A DNA stretch of 33,806 nucleotides from an uncultured Candidatus Saccharibacteria bacterium (GTDB lineage: Bacteria > Patescibacteriota > Saccharimonadia > Saccharimonadales > Saccharimonadaceae): positions 1-33,806 of the forward strand of contig CAMYUL010000007.1 of assembly GCA_947302125.1 (NCBI GenBank), given 5' to 3'. The notes beneath the pieces are model-generated. The model had not been told where the DNA came from, ran no database searches, and worked only from the letters and a program-made list of their open reading frames with translations. A program made the position numbers and the translations under genes. Below, one piece after another: positions 22,953 through 30,678 of the stretch (position 1 is its first letter; each line of letters starts with the position of its first letter).

Positions 22953-23089
22953 AGAGCAAAAGAAGATTATTTTACTGGCATAATGAGATTTAGACCAGAT
23001 TTGTGAGTGTAAAAATTACAACACTAAAAAGTGTTGTAATTTTTATCTACGAACAAGTCCCAGCCAGTAAAATAATCTTCTTTTGCTCT
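22953..23089. repeat. Long nested inverted repeat LIR2
   Basis: Outer arms 22953-22979 and 23063-23089 are perfect 27-bp complements. The centre holds a perfect 16-bp stem with AAAA loop (23010-23025 / 23030-23045) ending in T5, itself a terminator of the TGTTGTA family. The element begins directly after a stop codon and ends 9 nt before the pheS -10 box. Confidence 0.92.
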
Positions 23090-23097
23090 CTCTGTGG

Positions 23098-23103
23098 TAT
23101 AAT
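23098..23103 (+). promoter_or_regulatory. Leaderless promoter -10 of pheS-pheT-FKBP
   Basis: GTGG-TATAAT, 7 nt before ATG 23111. No room for a T-box or leader attenuator. Confidence 0.75.
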
Positions 23104-23110
23104 ATATATC

Positions 23111-24058
23111 ATGCAGACCGTTGAAGAAATTAAGCAAAAAATCAAAGCTTTAAACGCCGAGTATGCCAAGATCAAAGACATTGATCCTTCGGAGCGCAAA
23201 GCTTTTGGTCAAGAACTAAACAAAAAGCGTCAAGAATTAGAAAAAGCATTGCAGGATGCAATAGATGCTGCTGAGTCGGAAAGTGTAGAGCCGCTAGACG
23301 TTACCGCTCCAGCTGCCAATAATGCAGAAATCCCAGTTATCAAGCAGGGAAGCAAGCACCCGCTCATGACTGAGTTAAATCGCATCCTCGATATTTACGT
23401 CAAGATGGGCTTCAATGTTATGGAAGCTAGACAGCTTGACGACGAGTTTCATATGTTCGAAAGCCTTAATTTCCCAGAAGGTCACCCTGCTCGCGACGGT
23501 TATGATACTTTCCGCACGGAAGAGGGATTTATTCCACCTGCCCATACTTCAACCATGCAACATCGCGCGCTTAAGCAGTACAAGAAAGACCTAGAAAAAG
23601 GTGGCCAGATCGCTGTAGTTATTCCGGGTCGTGTCTTTAGAAATGAGGATGTCGACGCTACTCACGAGCATACATTCTATCAGTGCGAAGGCGTTTTCGT
23701 ATCCAAGGACGCCACTATGGGTCAGATGCTCGGCGTTTTAAAGCGTCTCTTCGAAGAGTATTATGGTCAGTCACTCAAGATTAAGACTCAGCCTGGCTAC
23801 TTCCCATTCACCGAGCCATCCCTAGAACTTCTCATTGAGAAGCCGAAGTCTCTAGGCGGCAAGGGCGATGGCTGGCTAGAAATGCTCGGCTGCGGCATGA
23901 TTCATCCAAATGTTCTTAAAATGGCCGGCATTGATCCGACTAAGTATAAAGGCTTTGCCTGGGGCGGCGGCATCGATCGTCTCGCAATTTTGAAATATGG
24001 CATTGATGATATTCGCTATTTCGAATCTGGTAAACTTGATTTTCTAAAGGAGTTTTAA
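23111..24058 (+). CDS. pheS: Phenylalanyl-tRNA synthetase alpha subunit
   Basis: 315 residues. I chose ATG 23111 (MQTVEEIKQKIKAL), just after the promoter; the longer in-frame form would extend back through the hairpin. Class II catalytic subunit of the (alpha beta)2 enzyme. A short N-terminal coiled coil (about 1-55) is followed by HPLMTELNRI, motif 2 GRVFRNEDVDATHEHTFYQ, GDGWLEMLGCGMIHPNVL and motif 3 GGGIDRLAILKYGIDDIR. The N-terminal arm is shorter than in E. coli. pheT starts one base after its stop. Confidence 0.97.
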   Translation: MQTVEEIKQKIKALNAEYAKIKDIDPSERKAFGQELNKKRQELEKALQDAIDAAESESVEPLDVTAPAANNAEIPVIKQGSKHPLMTELNRILDIYVKMGFNVMEARQLDDEFHMFESLNFPEGHPARDGYDTFRTEEGFIPPAHTSTMQHRALKQYKKDLEKGGQIAVVIPGRVFRNEDVDATHEHTFYQCEGVFVSKDATMGQMLGVLKRLFEEYYGQSLKIKTQPGYFPFTEPSLELLIEKPKSLGGKGDGWLEMLGCGMIHPNVLKMAGIDPTKYKGFAWGGGIDRLAILKYGIDDIRYFESGKLDFLKEF

Positions 24059-24059
24059 T

Positions 24060-26561
24060 ATGCGCATCTCGTTAAATGAAATCAAAAAATTAGTAAAAGA
24101 AGCCGCCGAAGTTGATGCCGACGAGATTATCAAGCTAATTGGCTCCCGTCTTGTCGAAGTCGAAGAGAAAATCGACCTCGCTCCAAAATACGCCGGTATT
24201 TACATCGTAAAAGTCGTCGAGTGTGAAGCTATTCCAGAAACTCATCTTCACCTTTGCCAGATTGAAACTCCAGAAAAAGTACAGGTAGTTTGTGGTGCGC
24301 CTAATGTTCGCGCTGGCATGCTTGCCGTTTGGGTCGCTCCAGGCAGCATTGTCCCTCAGACCTACGGCGAAGAAAATTTCAAGCTGGATGTTAGAAAACT
24401 TCGTGGCTACGAATCTCACGGTATGCTTGCCGCAATTGACGAGCTAGACCTCGGCGATGATCACGAGGGTATTGCCGAAATCGACCCAAGTCTCAAGAAT
24501 CAGCAGACTGGCGAGCTAGTTAAGCCTGGCGATAGTTTTGCTGAAGTTTTTGACCTTAATGATATCATCCTAGACATTGAGAACAAGTCGCTTACTCATC
24601 GCCCGGACTGCTTTGGCCTAGTCGGCTTCGCGCGTGAGGTCGCCGGCATCCTTGGTGTCGAGTTTGATAATGGTAACTGGTTCGCTAACGATTTGCAGAA
24701 GGTTGGCGAGAATGTCGACATTACGATTTCTGACCCTAAGATTTGCCAGCGCTATTCCTGCGCCGTCCTCGAGGTTAAGGATGCGCTTGAAGGCGACAAA
24801 TATTTGACCCCGATGGACATCTTCCTAGCCAAGGCTGACATGCGCGGCATTTCTAAGATTGTCGACGTTACGAACTATCTCATGTTGATGACCGGCCAGC
24901 CGCTTCACGCTTTCGACTATGATAAATTCCTAGCCGTCGGTGGCGCAAGCACTGCCAAGGTCGGCGTTCGCCTGGCTACAAATGGCGAGAAATTACAGCT
25001 TCTAGATGGTAAGACTATTGATTGTAACGAGAACGATATTGTCATTACTTCTAATAATATTCCAGTCGCTCTTGCCGGTGCCATGGGTGGAGCCAGTACG
25101 GAAATCGACGCTTCCACCTCCCGCGTGCTCCTAGAAAGTGCAACCTTCTCGCTGTACAATCTCCGCAAAACTCAAATGGCTCACGGTATTTTCTCCGAAG
25201 CCATCACCCGTTTCACTAAAGGCCAGCCAGCCTTCCAGACTACTCCAGTCCTAGCTGACGCAGTCGCTATGCTAAATGGTAACGTCGTTGCCACCGGTGA
25301 CGAAGTTGCCGACAAACCAGAGAGCACTGTTGTAAAGATTACAACAGAAGAAATCAACTCCCTACTTGGTACCAGCTACGACACAGATCTCATCGTCAAA
25401 ACTCTAAGCAATGTTGGCTTCACAGTTAACGTCGTAGCGGGTGGCGTCGCTGGGGGGACCCCCGATGGGCGTAGCGAAGCGAGCACAGCGGGGGAATCTG
25501 CGACGACAGGACCCGCTGCTACCTTAACCGTCAAATCTCCACTTTGGCGCACCGACATCCACATCAAGGAGGACATCATCGAGGAAGTCGGCCGCCTGCT
25601 CGGCTACGACAACATCCCACTAAACTACCCAACTAAGCCGTTCATCGGCGCCAAGACTCCAGAGCTCCTAGATCTCAAGAATAAGATCAGAAGCATTCTT
25701 TCCGACAAGCTAAACGCCCACGAAGTCTTGACCTACACCTTCGTCAGCAAGAATCTTCAGGAACAGGTCGGCGAAGATCCAAACGATAGCTATGAGATCG
25801 TAAATAGCATTTCTCCAGAATTGCAACGCTTCCGCCAGACTATCACCCCATCCTTGCTCGAAAAAGTCCGCGACAATCTCAAGTCCGGCTACAAAGATTT
25901 CTCCCTTTATGAAATTAATCAAGTTTCCAAGCAGTCTTACGGCAAGGACGAAGACGGCGTCCCTCAGCTATATACTCACCTCGCTTTTGTGACCGTTGGC
26001 GACTTCTACAAGATGAAGGCAAATCTTGTCGCCCTGCTTAAGGATCTCGGTTTTGATACTAAGAAATTAGATTTCCGCGCATACGATGGTCACTTCCCGT
26101 ACCTAGAATCGCTCCGTTCTACGACTATCACCACTCCGCATATTTGTGCTGGCGAGGTCAAAAAGCCAGTCTTAAAGCGCCTCAAGATTTCCGAGACGGT
26201 TTCTGCCTTTGAGATTTCACTAGACGACCTCATTAAGGAAATTCCAGAAATCCATGCAAGCACGATTAATCTCTCCAAATTCCCATCCGTAGAGCGCGAC
26301 ATTACTGTTAAGATTGCCGCCGACACCCCATTTAGCGCTGCCGAAAAAGCCATTGAGGATGTCTTTGTCGCATCCGACCTCGACGTTTCCATTCAACCGG
26401 TCAGCCTTTATCAGCCAGAGGGCGACACTAAGAATCGCAACCTTTCTTTCCACGTAGAATTCAAATCTACTAAGAAGACTCTGGAATCCGCCGAGATCTC
26501 TGCTATAATGGAAAAAGTATCAGAAAACGTTAAACAAGCGGTGGGCGCCGAAATTATTTAA
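24060..26561 (+). CDS. pheT: Phenylalanyl-tRNA synthetase beta subunit, with in-frame insert
   Basis: 833 residues. Domains in order: B1/tRNA-binding-like (about 40-150, VVCGAPNVRAG and KLRGYESHGMLA), B3/B4 editing domain (about 200-390), B5 (from about 425; LWRTDIHIKEDIIEEVGRL and GYDNIPLNYP), catalytic-like core, and C-terminal FDX-ACB anticodon domain (FPSVERDITVK). Between NVGFTVN and LTVKSPLWRTD there is an extra Gly/Ala/Ser/Thr-rich stretch (about residues 459-488) encoded by a GC-rich palindromic insert. The reading frame is kept. Co-transcribed with pheS and the FKBP gene. Confidence 0.97.
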   Translation: MRISLNEIKKLVKEAAEVDADEIIKLIGSRLVEVEEKIDLAPKYAGIYIVKVVECEAIPETHLHLCQIETPEKVQVVCGAPNVRAGMLAVWVAPGSIVPQTYGEENFKLDVRKLRGYESHGMLAAIDELDLGDDHEGIAEIDPSLKNQQTGELVKPGDSFAEVFDLNDIILDIENKSLTHRPDCFGLVGFAREVAGILGVEFDNGNWFANDLQKVGENVDITISDPKICQRYSCAVLEVKDALEGDKYLTPMDIFLAKADMRGISKIVDVTNYLMLMTGQPLHAFDYDKFLAVGGASTAKVGVRLATNGEKLQLLDGKTIDCNENDIVITSNNIPVALAGAMGGASTEIDASTSRVLLESATFSLYNLRKTQMAHGIFSEAITRFTKGQPAFQTTPVLADAVAMLNGNVVATGDEVADKPESTVVKITTEEINSLLGTSYDTDLIVKTLSNVGFTVNVVAGGVAGGTPDGRSEASTAGESATTGPAATLTVKSPLWRTDIHIKEDIIEEVGRLLGYDNIPLNYPTKPFIGAKTPELLDLKNKIRSILSDKLNAHEVLTYTFVSKNLQEQVGEDPNDSYEIVNSISPELQRFRQTITPSLLEKVRDNLKSGYKDFSLYEINQVSKQSYGKDEDGVPQLYTHLAFVTVGDFYKMKANLVALLKDLGFDTKKLDFRAYDGHFPYLESLRSTTITTPHICAGEVKKPVLKRLKISETVSAFEISLDDLIKEIPEIHASTINLSKFPSVERDITVKIAADTPFSAAEKAIEDVFVASDLDVSIQPVSLYQPEGDTKNRNLSFHVEFKSTKKTLESAEISAIMEKVSENVKQAVGAEII
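25328..25346. repeat. TGTTGTAAA-type palindrome inside pheT
   Basis: TGTTGTAAAGATTACAACA: 8-bp arms around AGA, coding for VVKITT. Same core as the intergenic palindromes elsewhere in this window. Confidence 0.6.
25434..25522. repeat. GC-rich palindromic element inserted in frame in pheT
   Basis: Nested arms: GTAGCGGGT (25434-25442) with ACCCGCTGCTAC (25511-25522), GTCGC with GCGAC (25446-25450 / 25500-25504), and CCCCCG with CGGGGG (25459-25464 / 25489-25494). The loop holds GTAGCGAAGCGAGCACAGCG, which closely matches 30483-30502 in LIR3. Base composition is much more GC-rich than the surrounding gene. It encodes a flexible loop. Confidence 0.75.
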
Positions 26562-26570
26562 GGAGGTAAA

Positions 26571-27248
26571 ATGGACGAAAAATATCTAAAAACTAGCCCT
26601 GCTCAACGCATAATTATTACTTTAATTGCGATTTTTCTGCTTGGCTCAACCATGGCTGTCTACATCAGCATTGTGATTTCTGGCAATAAGAAGGAGTCAG
26701 ACGCCACTGCGCTTGAAGAAGAATATACCAAGAAACAGACTGCCTACAATGAGTATGGCGCAGAGCTTTCCAGTCGCTACTTGAACGAGCTTATTGGATA
26801 TAAGAGCCAGGTTAAGGCTTATAACGCCGAGTCTGCCAATAGTGTTGGCGTTCGCACTACAGATCTCAAGGAAGGAACTGGCCGTGAACTTACTGCTGGC
26901 GACACTGATTATTATGCTTACTACATCGGCTGGTGTGCCGACGAGACGGTTTTTGACTCCAGTTTTGACAACTTCGAGAACCCTACTTCGCTTAAAAATC
27001 CACTCTATGTTGGCCTAGGCCTTATTCAGGGCTGGAACGACGGCGTTATTGGTATGAAGATCGGCGGTGTTCGCGAGGTTCAGATGCCTGGCGAGGTCGC
27101 TTATGCCGACTCTCAGGAGATCTGTGGCGGGTATAATTCACCTCTTAAATTTATCATCATGACTATCGAAGATGAGAAGCTTCGCACTCTTGACGAAGAG
27201 CTTAAGGATGCTTATTTTAAGCTAGTTAGCTCTCAAAGCTCAAAATAA
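26571..27248 (+). CDS. Membrane-anchored FKBP-type peptidyl-prolyl isomerase
   Basis: 225 residues. One N-terminal membrane helix (about 13-34), a coiled-coil-like linker (ALEEEYTKKQTAYNEYG), then an FKBP domain: LKEGTGRELTAGD, YIGWCADETVFDSSFDN, GLGLIQGWNDGVIGMKIGGV and VQMPGEVAYAD. The IQGWNDGVIGM and GGVREVQMP blocks are standard FKBP core. Acts outside the membrane as a prolyl isomerase or foldase, probably for secreted surface proteins. It starts 9 nt after pheT with AAGGAGG overlapping the pheT stop, so it is the third gene of the pheST operon. Confidence 0.9.
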   Translation: MDEKYLKTSPAQRIIITLIAIFLLGSTMAVYISIVISGNKKESDATALEEEYTKKQTAYNEYGAELSSRYLNELIGYKSQVKAYNAESANSVGVRTTDLKEGTGRELTAGDTDYYAYYIGWCADETVFDSSFDNFENPTSLKNPLYVGLGLIQGWNDGVIGMKIGGVREVQMPGEVAYADSQEICGGYNSPLKFIIMTIEDEKLRTLDEELKDAYFKLVSSQSSK

Positions 27249-27249
27249 G

Positions 27250-27322
27250 CCACCCCTGTTACGCTAGTACGAAAAACATTGAAACTCGCCACCCCTGTTA
27301 TTTTTGATACCCACCCCTGTTA
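27250..27322 (+). repeat. Three direct copies of CCACCCCTGTTA
   Basis: Exact 12-mers at 27250-27261, 27289-27300 and 27311-27322 (steps of 39 and 22 bp), in the gap between the FKBP stop and the promoter at 27340. The first begins right after the stop codon; first and third copies are near AAATAAG. Possible regulator binding sites or a decayed repeat array. Nothing else is recognisable in 27249-27339. Confidence 0.85.
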
Positions 27323-27339
27323 AAATAAGCATAAACATA

Positions 27340-27403
27340 TTGACTTTTTAAGCATTTTGTGGTATAATGGAGTCATAGGTTTGATTCATGCAGTATCAAA
27401 CCT
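27340..27403 (+). promoter_or_regulatory. Promoter and leader hairpin of the 27453 gene
   Basis: TTGACT (27340-27345), 17 bp, GTGG-TATAAT (27363-27368). The leader begins with a perfect 9-bp hairpin, AGGTTTGAT (27377-27385) and ATCAAACCT (27395-27403) with a 9-nt loop, and ends with AAAGGAGGG before the ATG. Confidence 0.75.
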
Positions 27404-27452
27404 TGTGTAACTAAAAAATATGTAGCTAAAATAATAAAAGGAGGGAATTATT

Positions 27453-27851
27453 ATGTTAGCATTTTTATTAAGTTTTTTCAGAATATCAACGTTGTTAGCA
27501 ATTATCATGCTAATAGCATTAGTGTTTCAGTGCTTCTTCGGTGTTGAATTTTCTAACGCCGATGTGCTCAAGCGCCCACGTTGGGTGGAGCACATAATAA
27601 GCGATCGAGTAATCCTCATGACAATCATGTGGATTATCCTGATTGCCACGGCCAGCGTGGCGGAAGCATTAAAACCATTAGAATGCGACTACTTCACTAG
27701 AAGCGAGATTACAAATCCGCGCCTTAGCGCGGCAGCAACGGTTTTATGTTTCGTGTTAGCGTTCTGGTGTGCGTGCGAGTTGATACGCGTTTTCTTAGTA
27801 CCATTAAGAATGCGCATGTTGACCACCAGAGCTCTCAACGAGGGCAAATAA
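27453..27851 (+). CDS. Hypothetical membrane protein, three to four helices
   Basis: 132 residues, not recognised. Hydrophobic segments at about residues 3-30, 52-70 and 94-118; charged loops contain DVLKRPRWVEHIISD and LECDYFTRSEITNPR; the C-terminus is basic (PLRMRMLTTRALNEGK). Unlike most neighbours it has a 78-nt leader with a hairpin and a strong SD, and it is preceded by three 12-mer repeats and followed by its own terminator. It therefore forms an isolated, separately regulated unit, possibly acquired. Confidence 0.7.
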   Translation: MLAFLLSFFRISTLLAIIMLIALVFQCFFGVEFSNADVLKRPRWVEHIISDRVILMTIMWIILIATASVAEALKPLECDYFTRSEITNPRLSAAATVLCFVLAFWCACELIRVFLVPLRMRMLTTRALNEGK

Positions 27852-27861
27852 CTGCATACTT

Positions 27862-27888
27862 AGCCCTGCCAGAAATGGCGGGGCTTTT
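27862..27888 (+). terminator. Intrinsic terminator with GAAA tetraloop
   Basis: AGCCCTGCCA (27862-27871) and TGGCGGGGCT (27876-27885) form a 10-bp stem (one G-U) closed by a GAAA loop and followed by T4. Confidence 0.88.
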
Positions 27889-27904
27889 CCATGCCAAAAT
27901 GATA

Positions 27905-27910
27905 TATAAT
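27905..27910 (+). promoter_or_regulatory. Leaderless promoter -10 of exonuclease I gene
   Basis: TATAAT followed by exactly 6 nt (ATATAT) and ATG 27917. Confidence 0.7.
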
Positions 27911-27916
27911 ATATAT

Positions 27917-29323
27917 ATGAAATCATTCTTTTTCTACGACCTTGAGACTTCTGGGCTTAGCCCGCGCGAAGACCGCATTATGCAATTTGCTGGTCAGCGC
28001 ACTGATGAAAATTTTAAGCCAATCGGCGAGCCGGTCAATATCCTGGTCAAACTTTCGGACGATACTTTGCCAAGCCCTGGCGCAATCATGGTGACCAAGA
28101 TCACTCCGCAGCAAACTTTGCAAGACGGCATCACCGAAGCGGAGTTCGCGCAGTACGTAGAGGACGAGCTCTTCACGCCGGACACAACTATTATCGGCTA
28201 TAACTCCGTGCGCTTTGACGACGAATTTATGCGCCACACTTTTTGGCGCACTTTTCACGACCCGTATAAATGGCAATGGCAAGACGGCCGCAGCCGCTGG
28301 GATCTGCTCGACGTCGTGCGCCTAGTGCGCGCGCTGAGGCCAGAAGGAATTAATTGGCCAACCCAGCAGAAGACCTTTACTGATAAGGAAACCGGCGAGG
28401 AAAAAACCGTCGACGTCGCTACTAATCGCCTCGAGCTGATCACTAAACTAAACGGCATTGAGCACACTCACGCCCACGACGCCCTTGCGGATGTTTTCGC
28501 CCTGATTGAAGTCACGAAATTGATCAAAGAAAAGCAGCCGAAGATGTTCGATTATCTCTATAAGCTTCGTGACAAAAAAGAAGTTGCCAAGCTCGTGAAT
28601 TTAGACATAAAGCGTCCGTTTGTCTACGCCTGCGGCAAGTATCCGGCAAAGTTCAACAAGACTACGGTCGCCTTCCCGCTAACTGCCGGCCGAAACGGCA
28701 ATGTGCTAGTTTTTGACTTGCGTTACAATCTCGACGAGCTCCTAGAAAAAGAGGCCGCCATGCCAGAAGAAGAGCACAAGAATATCTTTTATCCAATCGT
28801 CAAAGAATTATATCTAAATCGCTGCCCAGCTGTAGCGCCAATCGGTGTGCTGGACAATGATGACGGCTGGCAAAAATTGCAGCTAGAAAAAGCGCAAATC
28901 GACAAGAACCTAGAGTCATTGTTAAAGCACCCGGACTTCGCCGAGCGCATGCGCCTAGAGCTAGAAAACCGTCCTGAATTTCCAAAGGCCGAAGACCCAG
29001 AGTCGGCTCTATACGATGGCTTCCTGCAGGAAAAGGACGCCACACTTTGCAATATGATTAGAAATGCTACCGAGAATCAACTCGCCGATCTTCATCCAGA
29101 ATTCTTAGACGAGCGTCTGCCGGATTTGCTCTTGCACTACAAGGCGAAGAATTTTCCAAAATCTTTAGCCGAGGACGAAATCGAAAAATGGGAGGCTTAT
29201 CGCGTGGCCAGACTCAATCGCCAGGCTCCCGACTTTCTCAAGCAAATGGAATCCCTGAGCCAGTCCGGTGCTGACGACTTCCTTCTAGAAGAACTCATGC
29301 TCTGGTACCAAAGTCTGCAATAG
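27917..29323 (+). CDS. sbcB: Exodeoxyribonuclease I (SbcB-like)
   Basis: 468 residues. ATG 27917 (MKSFFFYDLETSGL) was chosen because it follows the -10 box by 6 nt and starts the exonuclease motif; the longer in-frame form runs back through the terminator and the preceding gene. 3'-5' single-strand DNA exonuclease of the DEDDh type: Exo I motif D8-L-E10, GYNSVRFDDEFMRH, and HDALADVFALIEV with the catalytic His and Asp. SRWDLLDVVRLVRALRPEGINWP and the C-terminal extended region (RCPAVAPIGVL, DERLPDLLLHYKAKNFPKSL) match bacterial ExoI, which processes ends in recombination and mismatch repair. Confidence 0.93.
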   Translation: MKSFFFYDLETSGLSPREDRIMQFAGQRTDENFKPIGEPVNILVKLSDDTLPSPGAIMVTKITPQQTLQDGITEAEFAQYVEDELFTPDTTIIGYNSVRFDDEFMRHTFWRTFHDPYKWQWQDGRSRWDLLDVVRLVRALRPEGINWPTQQKTFTDKETGEEKTVDVATNRLELITKLNGIEHTHAHDALADVFALIEVTKLIKEKQPKMFDYLYKLRDKKEVAKLVNLDIKRPFVYACGKYPAKFNKTTVAFPLTAGRNGNVLVFDLRYNLDELLEKEAAMPEEEHKNIFYPIVKELYLNRCPAVAPIGVLDNDDGWQKLQLEKAQIDKNLESLLKHPDFAERMRLELENRPEFPKAEDPESALYDGFLQEKDATLCNMIRNATENQLADLHPEFLDERLPDLLLHYKAKNFPKSLAEDEIEKWEAYRVARLNRQAPDFLKQMESLSQSGADDFLLEELMLWYQSLQ

Positions 29324-29337
29324 TATAAGGCTTATGC

Positions 29338-29343
29338 TATAAT
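29338..29343 (+). promoter_or_regulatory. Leaderless promoter of the 29350 gene
   Basis: CTGCAA (29315-29320), 17 bp, TGC-TATAAT (29338-29343), then 6 nt to ATG 29350. Confidence 0.75.
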
Positions 29344-29349
29344 AAAAAC

Positions 29350-30417
29350 ATGGATAATCAAGATGCTTCTCAGCCAAACATTAACGCTACGCCGTCGGCC
29401 AATCCATTTGTGCCAACGACCCCGGCCCCAACTCCGACAGAGCCAACGGCTCCAGCCCCAACTCCGGTGCCAGTAGCCCCAACCCCAGTAGACCCATCCT
29501 CGGAGCCTCCAATAGCTCCAGTCTCTCCGGACAATAACAAAAAGCGCAGCACCTCATTTTATATCATTGCGGCGCTATTCGGAGTCGTAGCAATTGCTGC
29601 AATTATAATTTTTGTAAGTGTCATCATGAGCAATAACAAGCAGCCGGAGCCTCAGCCAGTCAAGCCGGTCGCGCCAGTAGAAGAACCGGAAGAAGAAAAG
29701 GCTATGACTGCCGCCGAGAAGGAAGCCGCCGTCAAGGAGACTTTGGCTAGTCTCAAGGCTGCCGCAGAAAAATCCTCAAACAACGAACTGGTCTTCCAAG
29801 ATATTTACGATACTTACTTCCCGTTCTATATCCCAAAGAACGCTAACACTGGTATGCCGCTCGACAAATCCTTTAGCATCCAGTACGATTCTATCGACAC
29901 TGAGAAGCTCGAGCTGATTGACGCCGCCGTTGAAGCTGTTCGTAGTCAGCTTGATGAGCTCGGCTTTGACAAATATAGTGACGTAAAATTATTTGATGGC
30001 CCACAGTACATTAACGAGGAAAACGGCGTAATTTGTAGCGCGGTTTCGGCGGCTTTGCCGTTTAATGTTACCTGCGGCCACATTAGCTGGATCACTACGG
30101 AGAAAATGGCCTTCATCAACTCCCTCGCCAAGGCCTATTACGAGAAAATGGATGAATACCCAAGCGCCCTCAGCGCTTCCAAAGATCGTATTGAGGATAG
30201 TGTCTTCGAGCCATATCAGAGAATTATGGCTAACCTTCCGGACGCCGGAGCCTTATTCTATCGCTCCAGCCCAACTTCCGACTGGGTTTTCTTCACCGCT
30301 GGTCAAGCCGCCCCAACTTGTGTAGAGTATAGCAAAGATATTGGCGCTCGCCGCGCCTTCCAGGGTCAAAATTGTATCAATGCAGCCGGTGATCTAGAAA
30401 CTGTCACCGCTGGCTAG
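29350..30417 (+). CDS. Pro-rich single-pass membrane protein
   Basis: 355 residues, no recognised family. The N-terminal 65 residues are Pro/Thr/Ala-rich (TPAPTPTEPTAPAPTPVPVA), followed by a basic KKRSTS stop and one membrane helix (about 69-92). A Pro/Glu linker (PEPQPVKPVAPVEEPEEEK) leads to a predicted outside domain with Cys in GVICSAV, NVTCGH, APTCVEY and QNCINA, an even number that could form disulfides. Architecture parallels the gene at 16973. Leaderless. Its last codons form the first bases of LIR3. Confidence 0.75.
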   Translation: MDNQDASQPNINATPSANPFVPTTPAPTPTEPTAPAPTPVPVAPTPVDPSSEPPIAPVSPDNNKKRSTSFYIIAALFGVVAIAAIIIFVSVIMSNNKQPEPQPVKPVAPVEEPEEEKAMTAAEKEAAVKETLASLKAAAEKSSNNELVFQDIYDTYFPFYIPKNANTGMPLDKSFSIQYDSIDTEKLELIDAAVEAVRSQLDELGFDKYSDVKLFDGPQYINEENGVICSAVSAALPFNVTCGHISWITTEKMAFINSLAKAYYEKMDEYPSALSASKDRIEDSVFEPYQRIMANLPDAGALFYRSSPTSDWVFFTAGQAAPTCVEYSKDIGARRAFQGQNCINAAGDLETVTAG

Positions 30418-30627
30418 AAAGCAGATAGTAATCAGACTGCTAATCCGATCAGATTTGAACACCAAAAATGTATATTCCTGACGCGAGCGAAGCGAGCCAG
30501 CGTATGAAATCTCAAGGAGCCGAGAGAAAAGAAAGATTTCTTTCTTTTCTGAGGCGACGCAGAGATTTATGTAATACATTTTTGGTGTTCAAGTCCGCAG
30601 TCTGATTGCTATTTGCTTTCTAGCCAG
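30410..30627. repeat. Long nested inverted repeat LIR3 between 29350 gene and uvrA
   Basis: Outer 31-nt arms (30410-30440 / 30597-30627) differ from perfect complementarity at two places, both G-U compatible. Middle 19-nt arms (30455-30473 / 30574-30592) are perfect. An inner AAATCTC/GAGATTT pair encloses a perfect 11-bp AGAAAAGAAAG/CTTTCTTTTCT stem with ATTT loop. The 5' side carries CGAGCGAAGCGAGCCAGCG. The whole 218 bp can fold as one branched hairpin. This occupies most of the gap 30418-30678; no gene was seen there. Confidence 0.92.
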
Positions 30628-30639
30628 ACTCTTAGTATC

Positions 30640-30668
30640 TTGATTTTTAACGGACTTCGGTGTATAAT
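30640..30668 (+). promoter_or_regulatory. Promoter of uvrA
   Basis: TTGATT (30640-30645), 17 bp, TATAAT (30663-30668), then 10 nt to ATG 30679; leaderless or with a leader of a few nt. Confidence 0.75.
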
Positions 30669-30678
30669 ATACCGGATT

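Noticed and set aside
23003-23110. Longer start for pheS
   Set aside because: It begins within LIR2, upstream of the -10 box; no homologous residues are encoded there.
23090-23110. T-box or attenuator control of pheS or metG
   Set aside because: Both promoters end 6-7 nt before the ATG, leaving no leader RNA.
25434-25522. Frameshift or assembly error in pheT
   Set aside because: The frame is kept on both sides, B5 motifs resume at the expected place, and the motif recurs near uvrA.
27250-27322. CRISPR array reading of the CCACCCCTGTTA repeats
   Set aside because: Repeats are only 12 bp, spacing is unequal, there are three copies and no cas genes nearby.
27746-27916. Longer start for exonuclease I
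   Set aside because: It runs back through a terminator and the preceding gene; the exonuclease motif begins right after ATG 27917.
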